DNA of 64,000 nt, from assembly GCA_035041965.1 (NCBI GenBank), contig JAPYMA010001730.1, positions 1 through 64,000 on the forward strand, in the 5' to 3' direction. Shown here in pieces: positions 10,501 through 22,500 of the stretch (positions are counted from its first letter, which is position 1; the number at the start of each line of letters is the position of its first letter). The notes below the pieces were generated by a model, which saw only the letters and a program-made list of their open reading frames with translations, was not told the origin of the DNA and made no database searches. The DNA is from Anisakis pegreffii. Lineage: Eukaryota > Nematoda > Chromadorea > Rhabditida > Anisakidae. The translations under genes were made by a program, and so were the position numbers.

Positions 10501-11641
10501 TTCTTTAACTGTTCAGCTATAGTTTCGTATACAATTTCGGACCCTGACTTGAGAGGCGTCAATTTAAATTTATTTTAATTATTGCTCAGCCGATAGAGAT
10601 AGATATAATGATTGTTCATTAAAGCTTGATCTTGTTTTATTTATTGTTATGTTATTTTGTAAATAGCAGTGATTTTTTTTGTCAAAGTAAAGGTCAGCGA
10701 TATTTATCGATTCAGAAATAAGTAATTTTCAAAGGAATTAAAGGCAGTTATGATTTCAGCATGACTTGACTGCGTTCGAATTACAACCGTCAACAACATT
10801 ACTGAATTTTTTCGTGTCACGGTCCGATATGCTCATTGATATTCTTCGGGTATTTTGTCTATTTTCAATTAATTGTCGAATTGTTTGTTTATTAAGCAAG
10901 CAATTGTTGTTATCTGGTGTGTAGTTAGGTGTATATCTCATCGGATTTGATTGTAGTGAAAGTGGTAAGTTTTGCAGAATGATTTGGAAGGACGAAGTCA
11001 AGATGAGGCGGCATCGTTCTTGAACTCATTGGCAGTGTTAATCGGAGAAAATATGAAGAATAATGAATTGATCAACAAAATTACTTCATTAGCTGGTACT
11101 GCTGCATATTGATTTGAGTTAAAATGTGACTGCTGATATGAAAAGATTTAAATTGATTTTATATTGAGTTTATAAAAGATGTACATTCACCATTTGAAAT
11201 GGTTATTGTGAAAATTATGATGTTACTGAATGAATGAATTAAGATGCCATCCTGAGGGTAGCTGAACGCACAAAACGTTACCCACTCTCAGCCACTCAAC
11301 AAATTTGCAATCTTTTGCTGGCGTATGCAGGTGCAGTTCAGGTGTGTTTATAATGATTAATGTTTTGAAGTGTTATTAATATTAAAATTCATGTGATTAT
11401 GAGATGTACAATAAGATATATTGATGCTGTTGTTTTCTTGAAGATGAAAGCATTGAAAGTTAATGCTTTTGTTTGTTCGTCTACTTATGTTATTTTTATT
11501 TGCAAATCAATATTACTGCAGTGTGAACGTGTTGAATCAGCACCGAAATCGAATCTTCAAGGATTGATCTGTCTATTTGCGGCTTTGATTAAAAAAGGTC
11601 ATTTCGTTGAGATGTTACCCACAATAAAGTTCTACTTGTAA
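7581..11641 (+). CDS. ran-2: Ran GTPase-activating protein (RanGAP1/RAN-2)
   Basis: RanGAP activates GTP hydrolysis by Ran on the cytoplasmic side of the nuclear envelope and so maintains the Ran gradient used in nuclear transport and spindle assembly. Twelve exons close in one frame: 7581-7668, 7943-8070, 8167-8226, 8636-8812, 9020-9154, 9404-9562, 9629-9745, 9836-10008, 10195-10309, 10978-11095, 11244-11341 and 11522-11641, giving about 495 residues. Visible hallmarks are LWSDLFTGRLKTEIPP, LVELDLCDNAFGP, FIAGRNRLENPGA (including the family's catalytic-region arginine loop), HISMPQNGI, VIDLNDNTF and INFGDC, which are the leucine-rich repeats in family order. After them come an acidic stretch (residues about 350-385, EDEEDYSESEGDEEES) and a C-terminal helical domain, as in animal RanGAP1. 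The last codon is uncertain: the TAA at 11639 overlaps a good donor (TT|GTAAGT), and a phase-compatible acceptor at 11754 would add one Lys before a stop. Confidence 0.95.
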
Positions 11642-12923
11642 GTTTCATTATGTGATATTCAACGGTGAATCGATTCGATTCACATGGTTTCTTATATTTT
11701 TAATCATAAACATATTGAAATATCGCATAATGTCATGCGATCAGCTCATTTTTAGAAAATAAAGAGCGAATTAAGTGTACTGAGGAATATTAGACGAGTT
11801 ATAGGTAGGTTTATTTACGTGAGGTACGAGTTTGGAGTGGTGGATGGTTAGGTGGGATGGCATGGGATGATTAGTGTTCATCTGAAATGATATTCGTTGC
11901 AGCAGTGGCTCAATCAGAGCAAAGAATCCTTCGTACAGTCTGACGATCGATCGCTTCGTCGCTTCAATCTGATAGTTTGTGTGTGTAACTTCGGGTGATC
12001 GGTGCCTCTCAGGGAACTGTAAACGCAAATTTCTGATGTGGCGACATTTGCTCATCGATGGAATATGAGACAGAAATTCAGTGGCAGCGTTCAAGTGTCA
12101 CATCATATCCAAACTAGATAACACTTCACTTTCACTTTATGAACCCTGAAATGGATTATTCATATCAATATTTTGGCTATTTTCTGCGTTTGTTATCTGC
12201 GCTTTTTTAACGTATCAATGCTTATTGGCTTGTAACTGATGAAATTGTTTCACTACTTGAATCTTTATGATACTCATCTACAATGCGTTTCAAACTCACA
12301 ATGCGTTTATTGATAGATAAAATGAGTGCATTAAGTAATTGGTTTTGCTTTTTTTGAATAGCAATTAAATTTTACAGTTTCATGACAAGTACTTTCCGTG
12401 GTATTGATGACTTGTTTGAGAATTGATCTGATTGGTTGATTGTTTAATTAACAATTCGAACTGGTTCATTCTTTTAAACTTAACGGGCTTGTTTATGTTG
12501 TATTACGATTTTAATTGCTTCATTCGGCTCTTGCACTTATCCGTTAATTGGCTTTATTTTGTTAGTTTGTTGTTTGTTAGTATTTGTTGTTATTCTTTCG
12601 AATACTTTGTTAGGAGGTGTTCTTATTTCAAGTTTTCACTACAGAATGTATTTTGGTTTCAAGTACGTTTTTTATGTTGAGATAAAGATGACGATGAGTT
12701 TTTTTGGATACGTTTGTCAATTTGATTTATCGGCGCTTCTTTATTTATGCATTGTTGTTATAAATGGTAATTGTTGTGTTCAGTTGAGTTGCTCGATAAA
12801 GAGTGCGATGCTCGAATATGAATGTGAATCTGATCAGTTACCTATCTGATCTAGTTACGTATCTGTCATGGTATGATTGTTGTTGTTGTTGTTGAGTAGA
12901 GTGAATTAAGTAATTGCTCAGAA
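11642..12923. other. Intergenic region between RanGAP and mL45
   Basis: AT-rich sequence with several chance frames, including hydrophobic T-rich ones at 12.4-12.85 kb that look like translated low-complexity DNA. The only item with some support is the minus-strand frame at 11771-12055, listed separately. The AATAAA at 11759 could serve as the RanGAP poly(A) signal. Confidence 0.4.
11771..12055 (-). CDS. Possible small protein on the opposite strand, unknown
   Basis: An open minus-strand frame runs to a TAA at 11771. The first in-frame ATG is near 12055, giving about 94 residues, and the frame stays open a little further upstream. Its first 45 residues are well balanced, with a helix-like TKRSIVRLYEGFFALIEPLL segment. 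The rest is His/Pro/Asn/Thr-rich and may be 3' UTR read as protein. On the minus strand, a TTTCAG acceptor lies upstream (near 12150) and an AATAAA motif lies near the end (about 11811), which fits a compact transcription unit. I recognise no family. Confidence 0.3.
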   Translation of the reverse strand: MSKCRHIRNLRLQFPERHRSPEVTHTNYQIEATKRSIVRLYEGFFALIEPLLQRISFQMNTNHPMPSHLTIHHSKLVPHVNKPTYNSSNIPQYT

Positions 12924-15900
12924 ATGTTCTCTTTGCGTGTTCACGCAAGCAGATGCAATACACTTGTGGAATGCGTTACGACGACGGCTTTGATTCAACC
13001 GCCGCCATTGCGAGTAACACAAAATGCTTATGTGCATCATCACAAAGAACGACACAATCTGGAACGATTCATCGGCATCCGGCGATCAAATCCTGCACGT
13101 GCTAATCGTAACACTCATATCAATGAACGTATGTTCCGAAAGGTCGGTTCAGTTTGTGAATCTTATTCTAGATGTTTATGTTATGCGAATCCGATCAACA
13201 GGTACTATTAAGCTATTCAAATGAATCGCCTCTTTACGGCGTATCCTTACTTCAATTCCCTTTTCCATGTAGCCAGTGATATTCACCGAATTAAGAGCCA
13301 TTTGCACGTTACTTTGTAGTCAACTTTAGTAAGCTCAGAGGTTACGATTTGAGGAATATGTTATTCTGGTTGATTGTATGTTATGATGAAATGGAATGCT
13401 GCAGTTACGAGGTGCGAAGACGGTATTGATCGATCTTCCTGATGATGTAGAGAGACGTCAGCGAGAAAAGATGAATCCATCGGAAATGCGCATTTCGATG
13501 CTGAAAGCGGGAATGAATCCCTACAAAGAGGTTCAGCCACGTTCATGGAACGAAACCCAAATGACAATGCAGTCGTTTTGTAAGTATGCACTTTGTAAGC
13601 GTTGTTGTATATATTCGTGAAGAAATCGCTCAGAACCTAGCCACCTTCAGCGAGTATCCATAATCTTCAGTAATTAGTAATATGTCATCAACTGAATCCT
13701 ACTCGTTTCAACTGAATAAAATGTCCAACATTTCACTGTAATATGTCTTTAACTGAATAAAATGTACGACATTTTATTCATTTGATGAGATTGTAAGTAA
13801 GCTGATTGACCGATTTTTATAGCAGCAGAGAATAAGTGTTCAACATCTATTTAACTGACTATTTTGAGATAGCATTTGATTATAGAAGATGGAGTAATGA
13901 CAACTTTGTTCTGTTTACAGATGGTGTTGTTGATCCGTATGTATCACCAGAAGATCCATTGCCTTTCGTTGTTCCATCGTCGGTCAGTGATTCAGTTAAA
14001 TTGAAAGGCCAAGAAATCAAGGAACGTGCTCTTCACATGTTTGTTTTGTTTGCCACTTTGTCTTGTTCTTTAATTTTGCGCTTTCCGTGAACGAAGTATT
14101 CGATTGTCACATGGATGTCTTTTGAATGCTGGTAAGCATCATATCGGTTTGAATGTTGAGAGCCATCCAAAAAGTTTTCTTTTTCACAGAAAAGATGTTC
14201 GATTGATAGCCAACAACAAAATCTTTCTTCATTTCCTCGCTCTAACCAGTAGTATGTATTTGTCAAAAGTTAACTGGTTGACATTATTGGATTGCATTGA
14301 GAGGTGACTAAAAGAATTGTTGAGTGTTGATATTCAGGTGGCATAATTATAAGAATGGATCGCGTCGAATCAGAAAGAAAGAAGGTTTCGAAAATTTTGA
14401 TTATAAGGTGAGTAGGGTATTTCGATTCGTTTGAAGTGCTTTTTGTATGCGAAGACATTATTGATACAGTCGTTGATATTAATCATTATTGAATGGAATC
14501 AATAATCAGTTCACTCATCGAAGAAAATGAGATGAATAAATGGTTGATTTTGTAGTTATTTGGGCCAACGGCAGATTCCATATATGTTGAGGCACATAAA
14601 GCGCTGATGAATCGCGATAAGTCCACGCTGCATAAATATATCACTGAACATGCTTTCGTTGTGAGTTTGTTACATATTCATTTATGCATATTGTTCATCA
14701 ATTCGTATTCTTATTGGTTTGATCACAGCCATTGTACTGCTCTATTTATCATGAGTTGAATTGGTGGTAGTCAGTTAGTTGAACCTTAACATTTAATTGG
14801 TTAAGTAAAAAAATAAATTGTGAAATTATCAGAAAATGTGGCCAGATGTCGAAAATGGTTCAGTTGTTTGGGAAATGGTTGAGAGATTGGAGCCGTCGAA
14901 AGTTGTGGCGATTAGATGTGCGGATAATCCGTATAAATCTGGTAACGATATCGCGCAGTTGATCGTTCGAATGCATTCTTTGCAGGTTTTGTCACCATTA
15001 TTATATTACGTTCGGTGTTTTTGATAGAGGTTTATTGCGATTCGATTCTTTGGTTAATTGCCGTAGATGAGCATTCATTTGTGCGCAAATAACATAGTAA
15101 TTCACATCTCTAAAGGTGAACATTTGAATACGTTGCGATGATTCTTAATGAAAAATTGTCTTCAGAAATTGGCCATCTACGATAGATTCGGTCATCTGTT
15201 AGTCGGATCGGAAGCAGAGCCGAAAAAAGTCGTGGAATATGTTGTGTTCGAGAATCATATAGCCAGTTTGGATGGTGCTTGGCGTTTACATGATAAAGTG
15301 TACCCTCGTTGGATCGAACCCAAGCAACCTGCTAGGTTTATTTTATACATTTTTATGAAGTTTTGAATTGAAAATGAAAGCAGTTGTTTCTTCGATGGAA
15401 TGCGTGTATTTTGTTGTGTGATACTTAAATTGTGATCGAATTATGGTTTCAATACTCTCTGTCGTTGAGTAAAAATGAATAAGATCAGCGTGCGGTGGGA
15501 TGCGCAGTGGAAGTTTAATATAATATTTATTACTCAATACTCAATGATCACTTAATAATTATAATGATTGGCCACCCGGCATATAGTCTTGACACAATAT
15601 TAGGTCGACAATAACTGACAGTGATAATCAATTACAATATTTCTCAATGATAATCAATCACAATAATAATCAGTTTCTTCTTTGAACATATGGACGAGAC
15701 TTCTGCGAGGCACTGTAGATTAGACTGATGACCCCGTTCCTTCGTTCCCTGGTCCTTAAGTAGTTGCATCGCCCATACATTCCGGAACTCATCGGCCACC
15801 GTTTCCCACAACATTTTGTTGTTGTTCAGCCGTCGCTTCTGGGAATCTTTCTCCTGTAAGATCTGAATTGAAGATAATAACTACTTTTGTTTGGGTTATC

Positions 15901-16333
15901 TACCAAATTCTTGAGATTTAGATTTTATGTTTTTGATTTAGATTTTATGTTTTGAGAAAGAGGTGCTCGACTTGGTTACAGTTGTTAAATGATAAAAATA
16001 ATTATGACGGAATATTGAAGGACAACGTCAACACTCGAACAAATAAGTGATTCTTCAAGACCGTCAACAACACAGTCGTTGCCTTTGAGAGTGGAGATTC
16101 TCGAGAAGGAGAGGAAGCAAAAGAAGGACAGCGATGATGTTTTGGAATGATGAGATAACGATTGTTATTATCGGTGGTGATCACGGACGTGCCATGAACA
16201 GCACTCAACCGAGGCTTTGGTCGATCTTAGTAGAGCAACAGCCCGAAATCGTGAAACATTCTCATCGAATGCTTTCAATGAGCAGTGTTCACGTCAAATG
16301 CCTATTACCTACGTTCTTGTCTTCTTTCAATAA
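12924..16333 (+). CDS. mrpl-45: Mitochondrial ribosomal protein mL45 (MRPL45)
   Basis: Large-subunit mitoribosomal protein with a Tim44-like domain that helps anchor the ribosome to the inner membrane. Exons 12924-13142, 13405-13579, 13921-14038, 14338-14407, 14556-14660, 14833-14985 and 15166-15335 join in one frame (about 336 residues). Recognisable parts are MNPSEMRISMLKAGMNPYKE, the Tim44-like region with a LHKYITEHAF stretch, and the hallmark KLAIYDRFGHLLVGSE ... VEYVVFENH ... WRLHDKVYPRW. The N-terminus is basic with few acids, as expected of a matrix-targeting sequence. The C-terminus is uncertain. The seventh exon ends in phase 2 at GCTAG|GTTTAT. Phase-compatible exons at 16021-16138 (a KERKQKK basic stretch) and 16202-16333 (a DLSRATARNRE stretch, stop TAA) would give about 419 residues, longer than the ~306 of human MRPL45. 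Those two exons may instead belong to another gene. Confidence 0.85.
15635..15853 (-). CDS. Possible antisense exon within an mL45 intron, unknown
   Basis: On the minus strand, a CTTACAG acceptor opens a frame of about 72 codons to a TGA near 15635. It includes a strongly protein-like, amphipathic stretch (KMLWETVADEFRNVWAMQLL) and is locally GC-richer than its surroundings. A TTTATT on the + strand near 15524 (AATAAA on the minus strand) could be its poly(A) signal. No ATG-bearing upstream exon was found, and I do not recognise the family. If real, it is the last exon of a gene nested in, or overlapping, the mL45 locus on the opposite strand. Confidence 0.35.
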
Positions 16334-16486
16334 GAGAAAATTCATTCAACGCAATGCCTCAGATTGTGAGATATATCCTGAGATTGGAAGTCTTTATTTT
16401 TTTCTTCTTTCAATAAGAGAGAATTCATTCAACGCAATGCCTCAGATTGTGAGATATATCCTGAGATTGGAAGTCTTTACCCCTGT
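16321..16486. repeat. 83-bp tandem duplication
   Basis: The sequence starting cttctttcaataagagaaaa at 16321 is repeated from 16404 with one clear substitution (gaaaattc versus gagaattc), and both copies run to gattggaagtcttta. The first copy contains the candidate mL45 stop (CAATAA, 16328-16333). The high identity suggests a recent event. Because 83 is not a multiple of 3 it would shift any frame crossing it. Confidence 0.92.
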
Positions 16487-17136
16487 AGCAATTATCCGCA
16501 TTCCACGCGTATACAGTTCTACAAAGATTGACCACCGCATTTCAGTGAGTAGTGTTTGTGGCGTTCCTTGTAGTAATACAATTTATCGAAGTGGATGGTA
16601 TAATGTCACCTGCCAAATAACACAATGAATCGATTAGTAGTTTTATATGGAATACATTGTATTGATTATGTGATGCATTCAATTGAATCGTTTGATATTC
16701 GTTTTGTTTCGATTGGAAATAAATTAATGATGATGACTTGTGATTGAATGATACTCGATTGGTGGTTATTAATGTAATGAAACCAGTGCAAATCATACTT
16801 TATCTTTCATTTTTCAACATTCTTATTGTTATTATCGTATAGAGCTAGGTCTATGACCACCGTGCAAAAATTGCGTTGTTGATGGTCACCGGTAGGGTGT
16901 TCGGTTGGTCGATGGTCAGTTGCCACTGAAAAAATCGTTCATTGCCCAGATCTGGTACATATGAACGTATTGAAGGGTTGTTGTGGTAGTATAAGAGTTT
17001 ATGAAACAAGTAGACTTCGAACAGTTTTAGCAGGAAATCAGATGAGGTTACCAACTGAACAAATTCAAATGAGAATGTTAATAAAGATGATAAAGTTTTA
17101 AGGTGGTCGATTGCAGTATTATTCGACTCATCCATA

Positions 17137-17593
17137 ATGACCGATAAAAAGAAAGACGATAAAGAAAAAGAGGAACCGAAGAAAATCGAAATGCAAAGTG
17201 TTGAGGAGGATGACGAGTTCGAGGAGTTCCCTTTGCAAGATTGGCAAGCCAAAGAGAATGCCGAGGAAGAGGAGGTCTGCTTAGTTGTTTGTTGTTGTGG
17301 TTGCAGATGCACTTGTTCTGAAATAAATCAGCGCTTATTTCAGGAATTGAGTGTTTGGGAAGATAACTGGGATGATGAGGCACATGAGAATGACTTCTCG
17401 AAGCAATTGAGGTAAAATTGCTTCTGCTTTTATTCTTATTATTATCATTATTATTGTTACTCTGATGGTTATTGTTATTATTATTATTATTATTATTGTC
17501 ATTATTGTGATTATTGTTAGATGTTAATTGAATTGATTGAGTATCTCTTGCAGGGACGAATTGGCGAAAAGTGGTTCGAAAGCGATTGTGTAG
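17137..17593 (+). CDS. dss-1: 26S proteasome complex subunit SEM1/DSS1
   Basis: DSS1 is a tiny, acidic, mostly disordered protein of the 19S proteasome lid. It also partners BRCA2-type and TREX-2 complexes. Three exons, 17137-17274, 17344-17411 and 17554-17593, join in one frame to 81 residues, close to the family's 70-90. Visible features are a Lys/Glu-rich start, the first acidic and aromatic motif (EEDDEFEEFPLQDW, residues about 23-36) and the second (LSVWEDNWDDE, residues about 48-58), each carrying the conserved tryptophans used for binding. The short helical C-terminus follows (FSKQLRDELAKSG). A TTGCAG at 17111-17116 lies about 20 bases before the ATG, a plausible trans-splice site. The second intron is filled with ATT-type microsatellite. 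I am sure of the identification. Confidence 0.95.
17430..17522. repeat. ATT/TTG trinucleotide microsatellite in a dss-1 intron
   Basis: Imperfect run of tta/ttg/att triplets between exons 2 and 3 of dss-1. Read on the other strand it gives a spurious Asn-rich frame; it is not coding. Confidence 0.85.
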
Positions 17594-19524
17594 TTTTGTG
17601 GTGATTGACGCCTTTAATCTTGTGAAAATTTGCATCAATGTAATAATTGCTAAGACCATTACTGTTACATTCACATTGCGTTGTTCATTCGGTTTGCTGC
17701 AAACACTGATTCAGCTTTTCGAATCTCTTATTTATATGAGCATGGAAAAGATTATTGTAAAAGTGAATGAATAAACAATTTTTTGGTTTAATTAATTGTC
17801 TGATTTGATTACTCGAAATGCACTTGGAGAATAATTTCAATAATACACTTGTAAGGAGTGTTTACCATGATAACATTATCAGTTGTGTTTTATACATTCG
17901 TTCGTTCGTTTGTTTGTGACATCTTAAAAAATAAAAGATCGTCGAAAACTGTGTGATCCTCGTTGCCGTACCGTGTGTTTGTATGTGTTGCTTACTGAAG
18001 TTTGTCACGAAATCATGCTTTCTGAAATATTTATTTCAATTGTTTTTGATTCTCTCTTCATTCGGACATACGACAAAAACCATACAGTGTTCATCATTCA
18101 TTACTTTTATTTGTTTAGGCGCTTTCATAGAATGCAAAGCCTTTTTGTGAACCCATATTGGCCAGTGTTTCTTCACAATATTACATCTTACAATCAGTGT
18201 GCCTAGCATTTGGTTGTTTTCCTTTTAGTTCTTGTTTTTCGCATTCACTTTCTTCTTTCTAGCAATCGCTTGCATACATGAATCAGCAGTTGAAAATGTG
18301 TTCGATCGAAATCCAACTGAATTCATTCAGCGATCTAGTATTATTCACTTATGAGCAATCAGTTGCCATCACTATTGTGGCGAAGAAGAAAGGATATTGA
18401 GCTGTGAATGCTCGCTCGTTATTGAGTCAACGAAGTGAAGCCCGAACAGATATTATAGATGATTGCTTTAAAGTATATCGTAGTGTGAACTCTTCTGTTG
18501 GCGTATTCACTCTACACATCAATTGATTGTAGTGGTGGCAACGGCAACGAACTTTACATCGCATAATTTTTTATGGGATCGCATGTTTTTCATATCGTTT
18601 TAAATCTTGTGTGTGCGTTTGTGTGTTTGCCATAAACGAACTCAAATTTCAAGTTGCATTGGATTGGTTAAGAAGTGCGTTCGCCAAATTCTGCTTCACG
18701 CTTTTGGAACATGTTTTTGGTCAATTTTGAAATATTTTTTTGCTGCTGTACGGCTGATGTTTATACAAACATTGGTGGTATATTCGCTAAATGTCATCTC
18801 GAGTTGAAACATTTTAGTCGTACATTCTTCTTATCTTCACTTTTTTTACGAGTCGTATTCAAATGCGTAACAACATTATTTTTGCGAGAAATAATGTTTC
18901 TTTCAGGTATGAAGTGCGTTGTTGCCTTTTATTTATTCATTGTTAGCGATATTTTGTGAATACTCTTTATTTCTGATCTTTTCATTGTTGTTCATCAGTG
19001 CTGTGATCGTTTTTGAAATTGTCATCCACAATACTTTTATTACGGATCATTTTTCTTCAAAAAGAATCTGGAAATAACATGTTCATATTCTCAGCCAGGC
19101 TATGGTTAGGCTTCTATCTAATTGTCTGATTATATGTTCATATTTGTTGATGATGAACACTGTGTGCGTCAATATTGTTTCAATTGTTTTGCTGCGGTGT
19201 TAGTGACTATTCGTGATCATTACATTTTGAGTTTCGGCTAAGCTCTCGCACGCAATTAGTCGAAATCTTTCGATATGTGTTACTAACTCCTTAAATTGAT
19301 TTGTTTGTTTCATGTTGGTAAGGAAGTCATTCGTACCATTTATCAGTATTGTCGTTTGAAGTGTCTTTTCCTAGGGGATGGTAATTGTTTGAAGTTCCAT
19401 GAAATGCTCATATAATTGTGAATTGTGTACACTGCATGTGAGCGATTGAAATACTAGAATGAATACTTGAATACGTTCAGATAATCAATTCTAGACGTTA
19501 CAGTTCTATAAGCGTTAAGGAGCA
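17594..19524. other. Intergenic region between dss-1 and the MRG gene
   Basis: About 1.9 kb of T-rich, AT-rich DNA. Several short frames are hydrophobic and Phe/Cys-rich, as chance translation of T-rich DNA tends to be. No splice-consistent exon or RNA gene is recognised. Confidence 0.45.
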
Positions 19525-22500
19525 ATGCCAAGGAAGGAAAATAGTGGAGGGAAAGAGGCCAAAAACACTGAAAAAGAAGCTGTTGCTAAGGTATCTATTT
19601 CTCTGACAAAAATTATTCAAACAGTGCTATATAAAAGCATTGAAACAGATTAAATATGACATAATTCCCAAGTATATTTCTTGATATATTCATGTTGTCG
19701 GGAATGACATTCGATATCAATAAATTGAAATCGTTTGCAACTCTCGGATTCTTCCAACCTGTTATCGAATCTGATTAACTCAAAAAATATCTTGAATGAG
19801 ACATCTTTTGTTTCAGTTTTGTTTTTTGTTACGCTTTAGATATATATTTACTTCTTTTGATTAAGTAGATATTTTCCGTAACTTCAAAAATAAAGAAGAG
19901 CGAATTTTCGATAGTATGCCAATTGCAGTTTAGTCGTTTCGTGTATAAATGCTAATCAGGGCGAATTGTTGCAGACTAATCCAGACGGCAGTGGACAGGC
20001 AGCATATTCTCTGAACGAGAAGGTGTTGTGTAGACATGTGGATAACTTGTACTATGAGGCGAAGATTATATCAGTTGATAAGAGTGCAGAGGATGAATTG
20101 ATCTATACTGTCCACTATCAGGTTTGTTCTCTTTATGCGGTCAATATTCGAAATGTCTAGTGCTGGCTTGAAACTTTGTCTGATTTGTTATTGAAGCACT
20201 CAGGCATGTTTATGTCGACAAAATCGCTCTACGAATCGGTAGCACTCTGCCATTGCGATTAGTATTTTATTCGATTATATCGTCGACTCTGCACTATGTA
20301 ATATATCTTATGCGCTCACTGCAATAACTTAAATAGTCGAATAATGAGGACAATATTTTTTAAATATTGCCCTCATTACTGGACTCGTGAACGGTGAAGA
20401 ACAGTCAATTACTAGTTTTCGTTGTTGATTGAGATAGCAGCGATTCAGTAATAGTTTGGTTCTTTTATTGGTTCTTATGTCGCCTGTTTCGTTCCTAGTC
20501 ATTAATGATATTGTCGTTTTGAGAAAAAAAAATTCCCAGTTTTAAGGGGAAACACTTCAATTTTCGTGCGTACAGCATTTAGTTTGCATTCTCTTTGAAA
20601 TACTTTTCTTCCGTCTTCGTCCAAAGACGGAAGAAAAGTAAGAAAAGTATTAATCGCTCTGTAGAGGACGCGAGAGTTCGTACGAAAATTTTATAACCTG
20701 CGCATGGCAATCGCTGCTTCCTAGGCGTTCATATTAATCGGAAATATTCCCAGAACAGATATTGATTCAATTTGGTAGCCGTGTTGAGATATCCATTTAT
20801 GGTTACTGTCAAGTACTACTGATAACTATTCATATCATCTCTCGATCATTTATCAAAACTTCATGTTTCCTCTATCGCCTCTAAACAATTTATCGTGCTC
20901 ATTGACTCTTTCATTTTTTTTGAAAAATATTTCAGTGCTTCATCCCACTCATCTCTATCTACTTTCTATATCTTACGCTTCTTTGCAATCCTCTATTCTC
21001 GCACTGCCCTTGCCCTGTTTCATCGTCTCATTCCTGCTGTTTCATTCCATTCTGCTCCTCTCTACAACCAGATGACATCATTCGTTCACATCCATTACAA
21101 ATTGCTCGCTTGACTACTCTCTGATGTCGGTCTATTGAAAACAGGCGAATGCGTGCAGTTGTTCAGCCGTCTGCTCTACACGCCAGCACACAAACACTGT
21201 TGATGTTTCATGAAAGTGCTGGAGTGTTTGTGCCATTCCGCTGTGTCTACATCCCATATTTTTGTATGTGCATTTGTCTGTGTGTTTTAAAAGCAGCATC
21301 TATTTCAGGGCTGGAATCAAAGACATGATGAAAAAATTCGCCACAGTGAAACGTCTGCACGTTTTCTCGAGCATACTCCAGCGAATGTAGAGAAGGCAAA
21401 GGTGAGGAGGAATTTCCTTTGATTCTTATTTTTATCTGATTTCTTTCATTACGGCTTCATTTTATTCGTGTTTTTTTTTGTTGTTCAGCATAGAATTCTT
21501 TCCGTTTTAAAAAAAAACTTTAAGGCAGAGATGCGAGATGCTCAAGCGCGTGTGAGTCAAGGTAAAAAGAAGGGTAGACGATCGAATGCCGGTGTTCTCG
21601 ATGAGAAGAAGAATGAAGGTTCAGATAGTCGTCCGAGCACACCGTCTGAAAAGCGTGGTGCGTCATCCAGTAGAGCCGCAAGTATCACTTCCGATAAAGG
21701 TTCATTATCGCCGTGCTATTAAAATTTACCTTCACCGAATTTCCAGTTGTTTACAACCGTCATCTGTCTTTGTATTATTTGCATTTGTTTTGTTGTCGTC
21801 CTCTCAAAGATGGAGCGAATTGTTGGAGAAATGCTCTGGTGTGGGTATGCGATCAGTGACGAATATCGTTCAGGTGCATATGGTGCATCGACAGCTGCGT
21901 CAACAGTGTCAACATCGTCACGTAAACGTGGCCGATCGACGCATGCCGCCACAGAGAGCGAAAGGATGCCGGATTTTGTACGTAAGGAAGAGATCAAAAT
22001 TGAGGTTAGCATTCACTTATCGCATCAAAAACATCTGTCGTCTGTCCGTGCTGTCAACCACACCATTCACTTTTGATTGAGTATTGTTTAAAAAATAATT
22101 TTTTTTGAAGATCTGATCCTTCCGCGACGATGGAATGATTAGTTCTTTTTGTCTAAAAGGAACTTTTCGTTCAAGTTTTTAGTGGTTAGGTGCTCAAACG
22201 CTGTTTGTGTTGAACGCATTTGCGTAGCACTGGTTTTAGCAGTAAATGGGTTGAATAAAAAGTTTAGATGCCGATGGTGTTGAAAGATATTCTGGTGGAC
22301 GATCAAGATATGATCGTTAGACAGTTGTATCTGGTGCGTGTTCCGGCACGTTTCACAGTTGCTGAAATTATTCGACAGGTGACATATGTCCTCTTCTGCA
22401 TTATTAGTGCTGTTTTCTGCGATCGTAGTTTGATTCAGTGAATATTCGGTTCGGTGATGATTAGCAGAAGTGCATGAGATGGTGGCTGCTCTCCGTTCAC

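Noticed and set aside
12432..12849. Hydrophobic ORFs that look like membrane proteins
   Set aside because: Two overlapping frames are both Phe/Leu/Cys-rich, as expected from T-rich DNA; no splice signals or motifs.
16134..16628. 164-codon + strand ORF
   Set aside because: About half of it is two copies of the 83-bp duplication read in two different frames, and the hydrophobic mixed composition changes along its length; more likely UTR or intergenic DNA next to the mL45 end.
17078..17674. 198-codon minus-strand ORF with a long Asn tract
   Set aside because: It is antisense to all three dss-1 exons, and the Asn tract is the intron microsatellite read backward.
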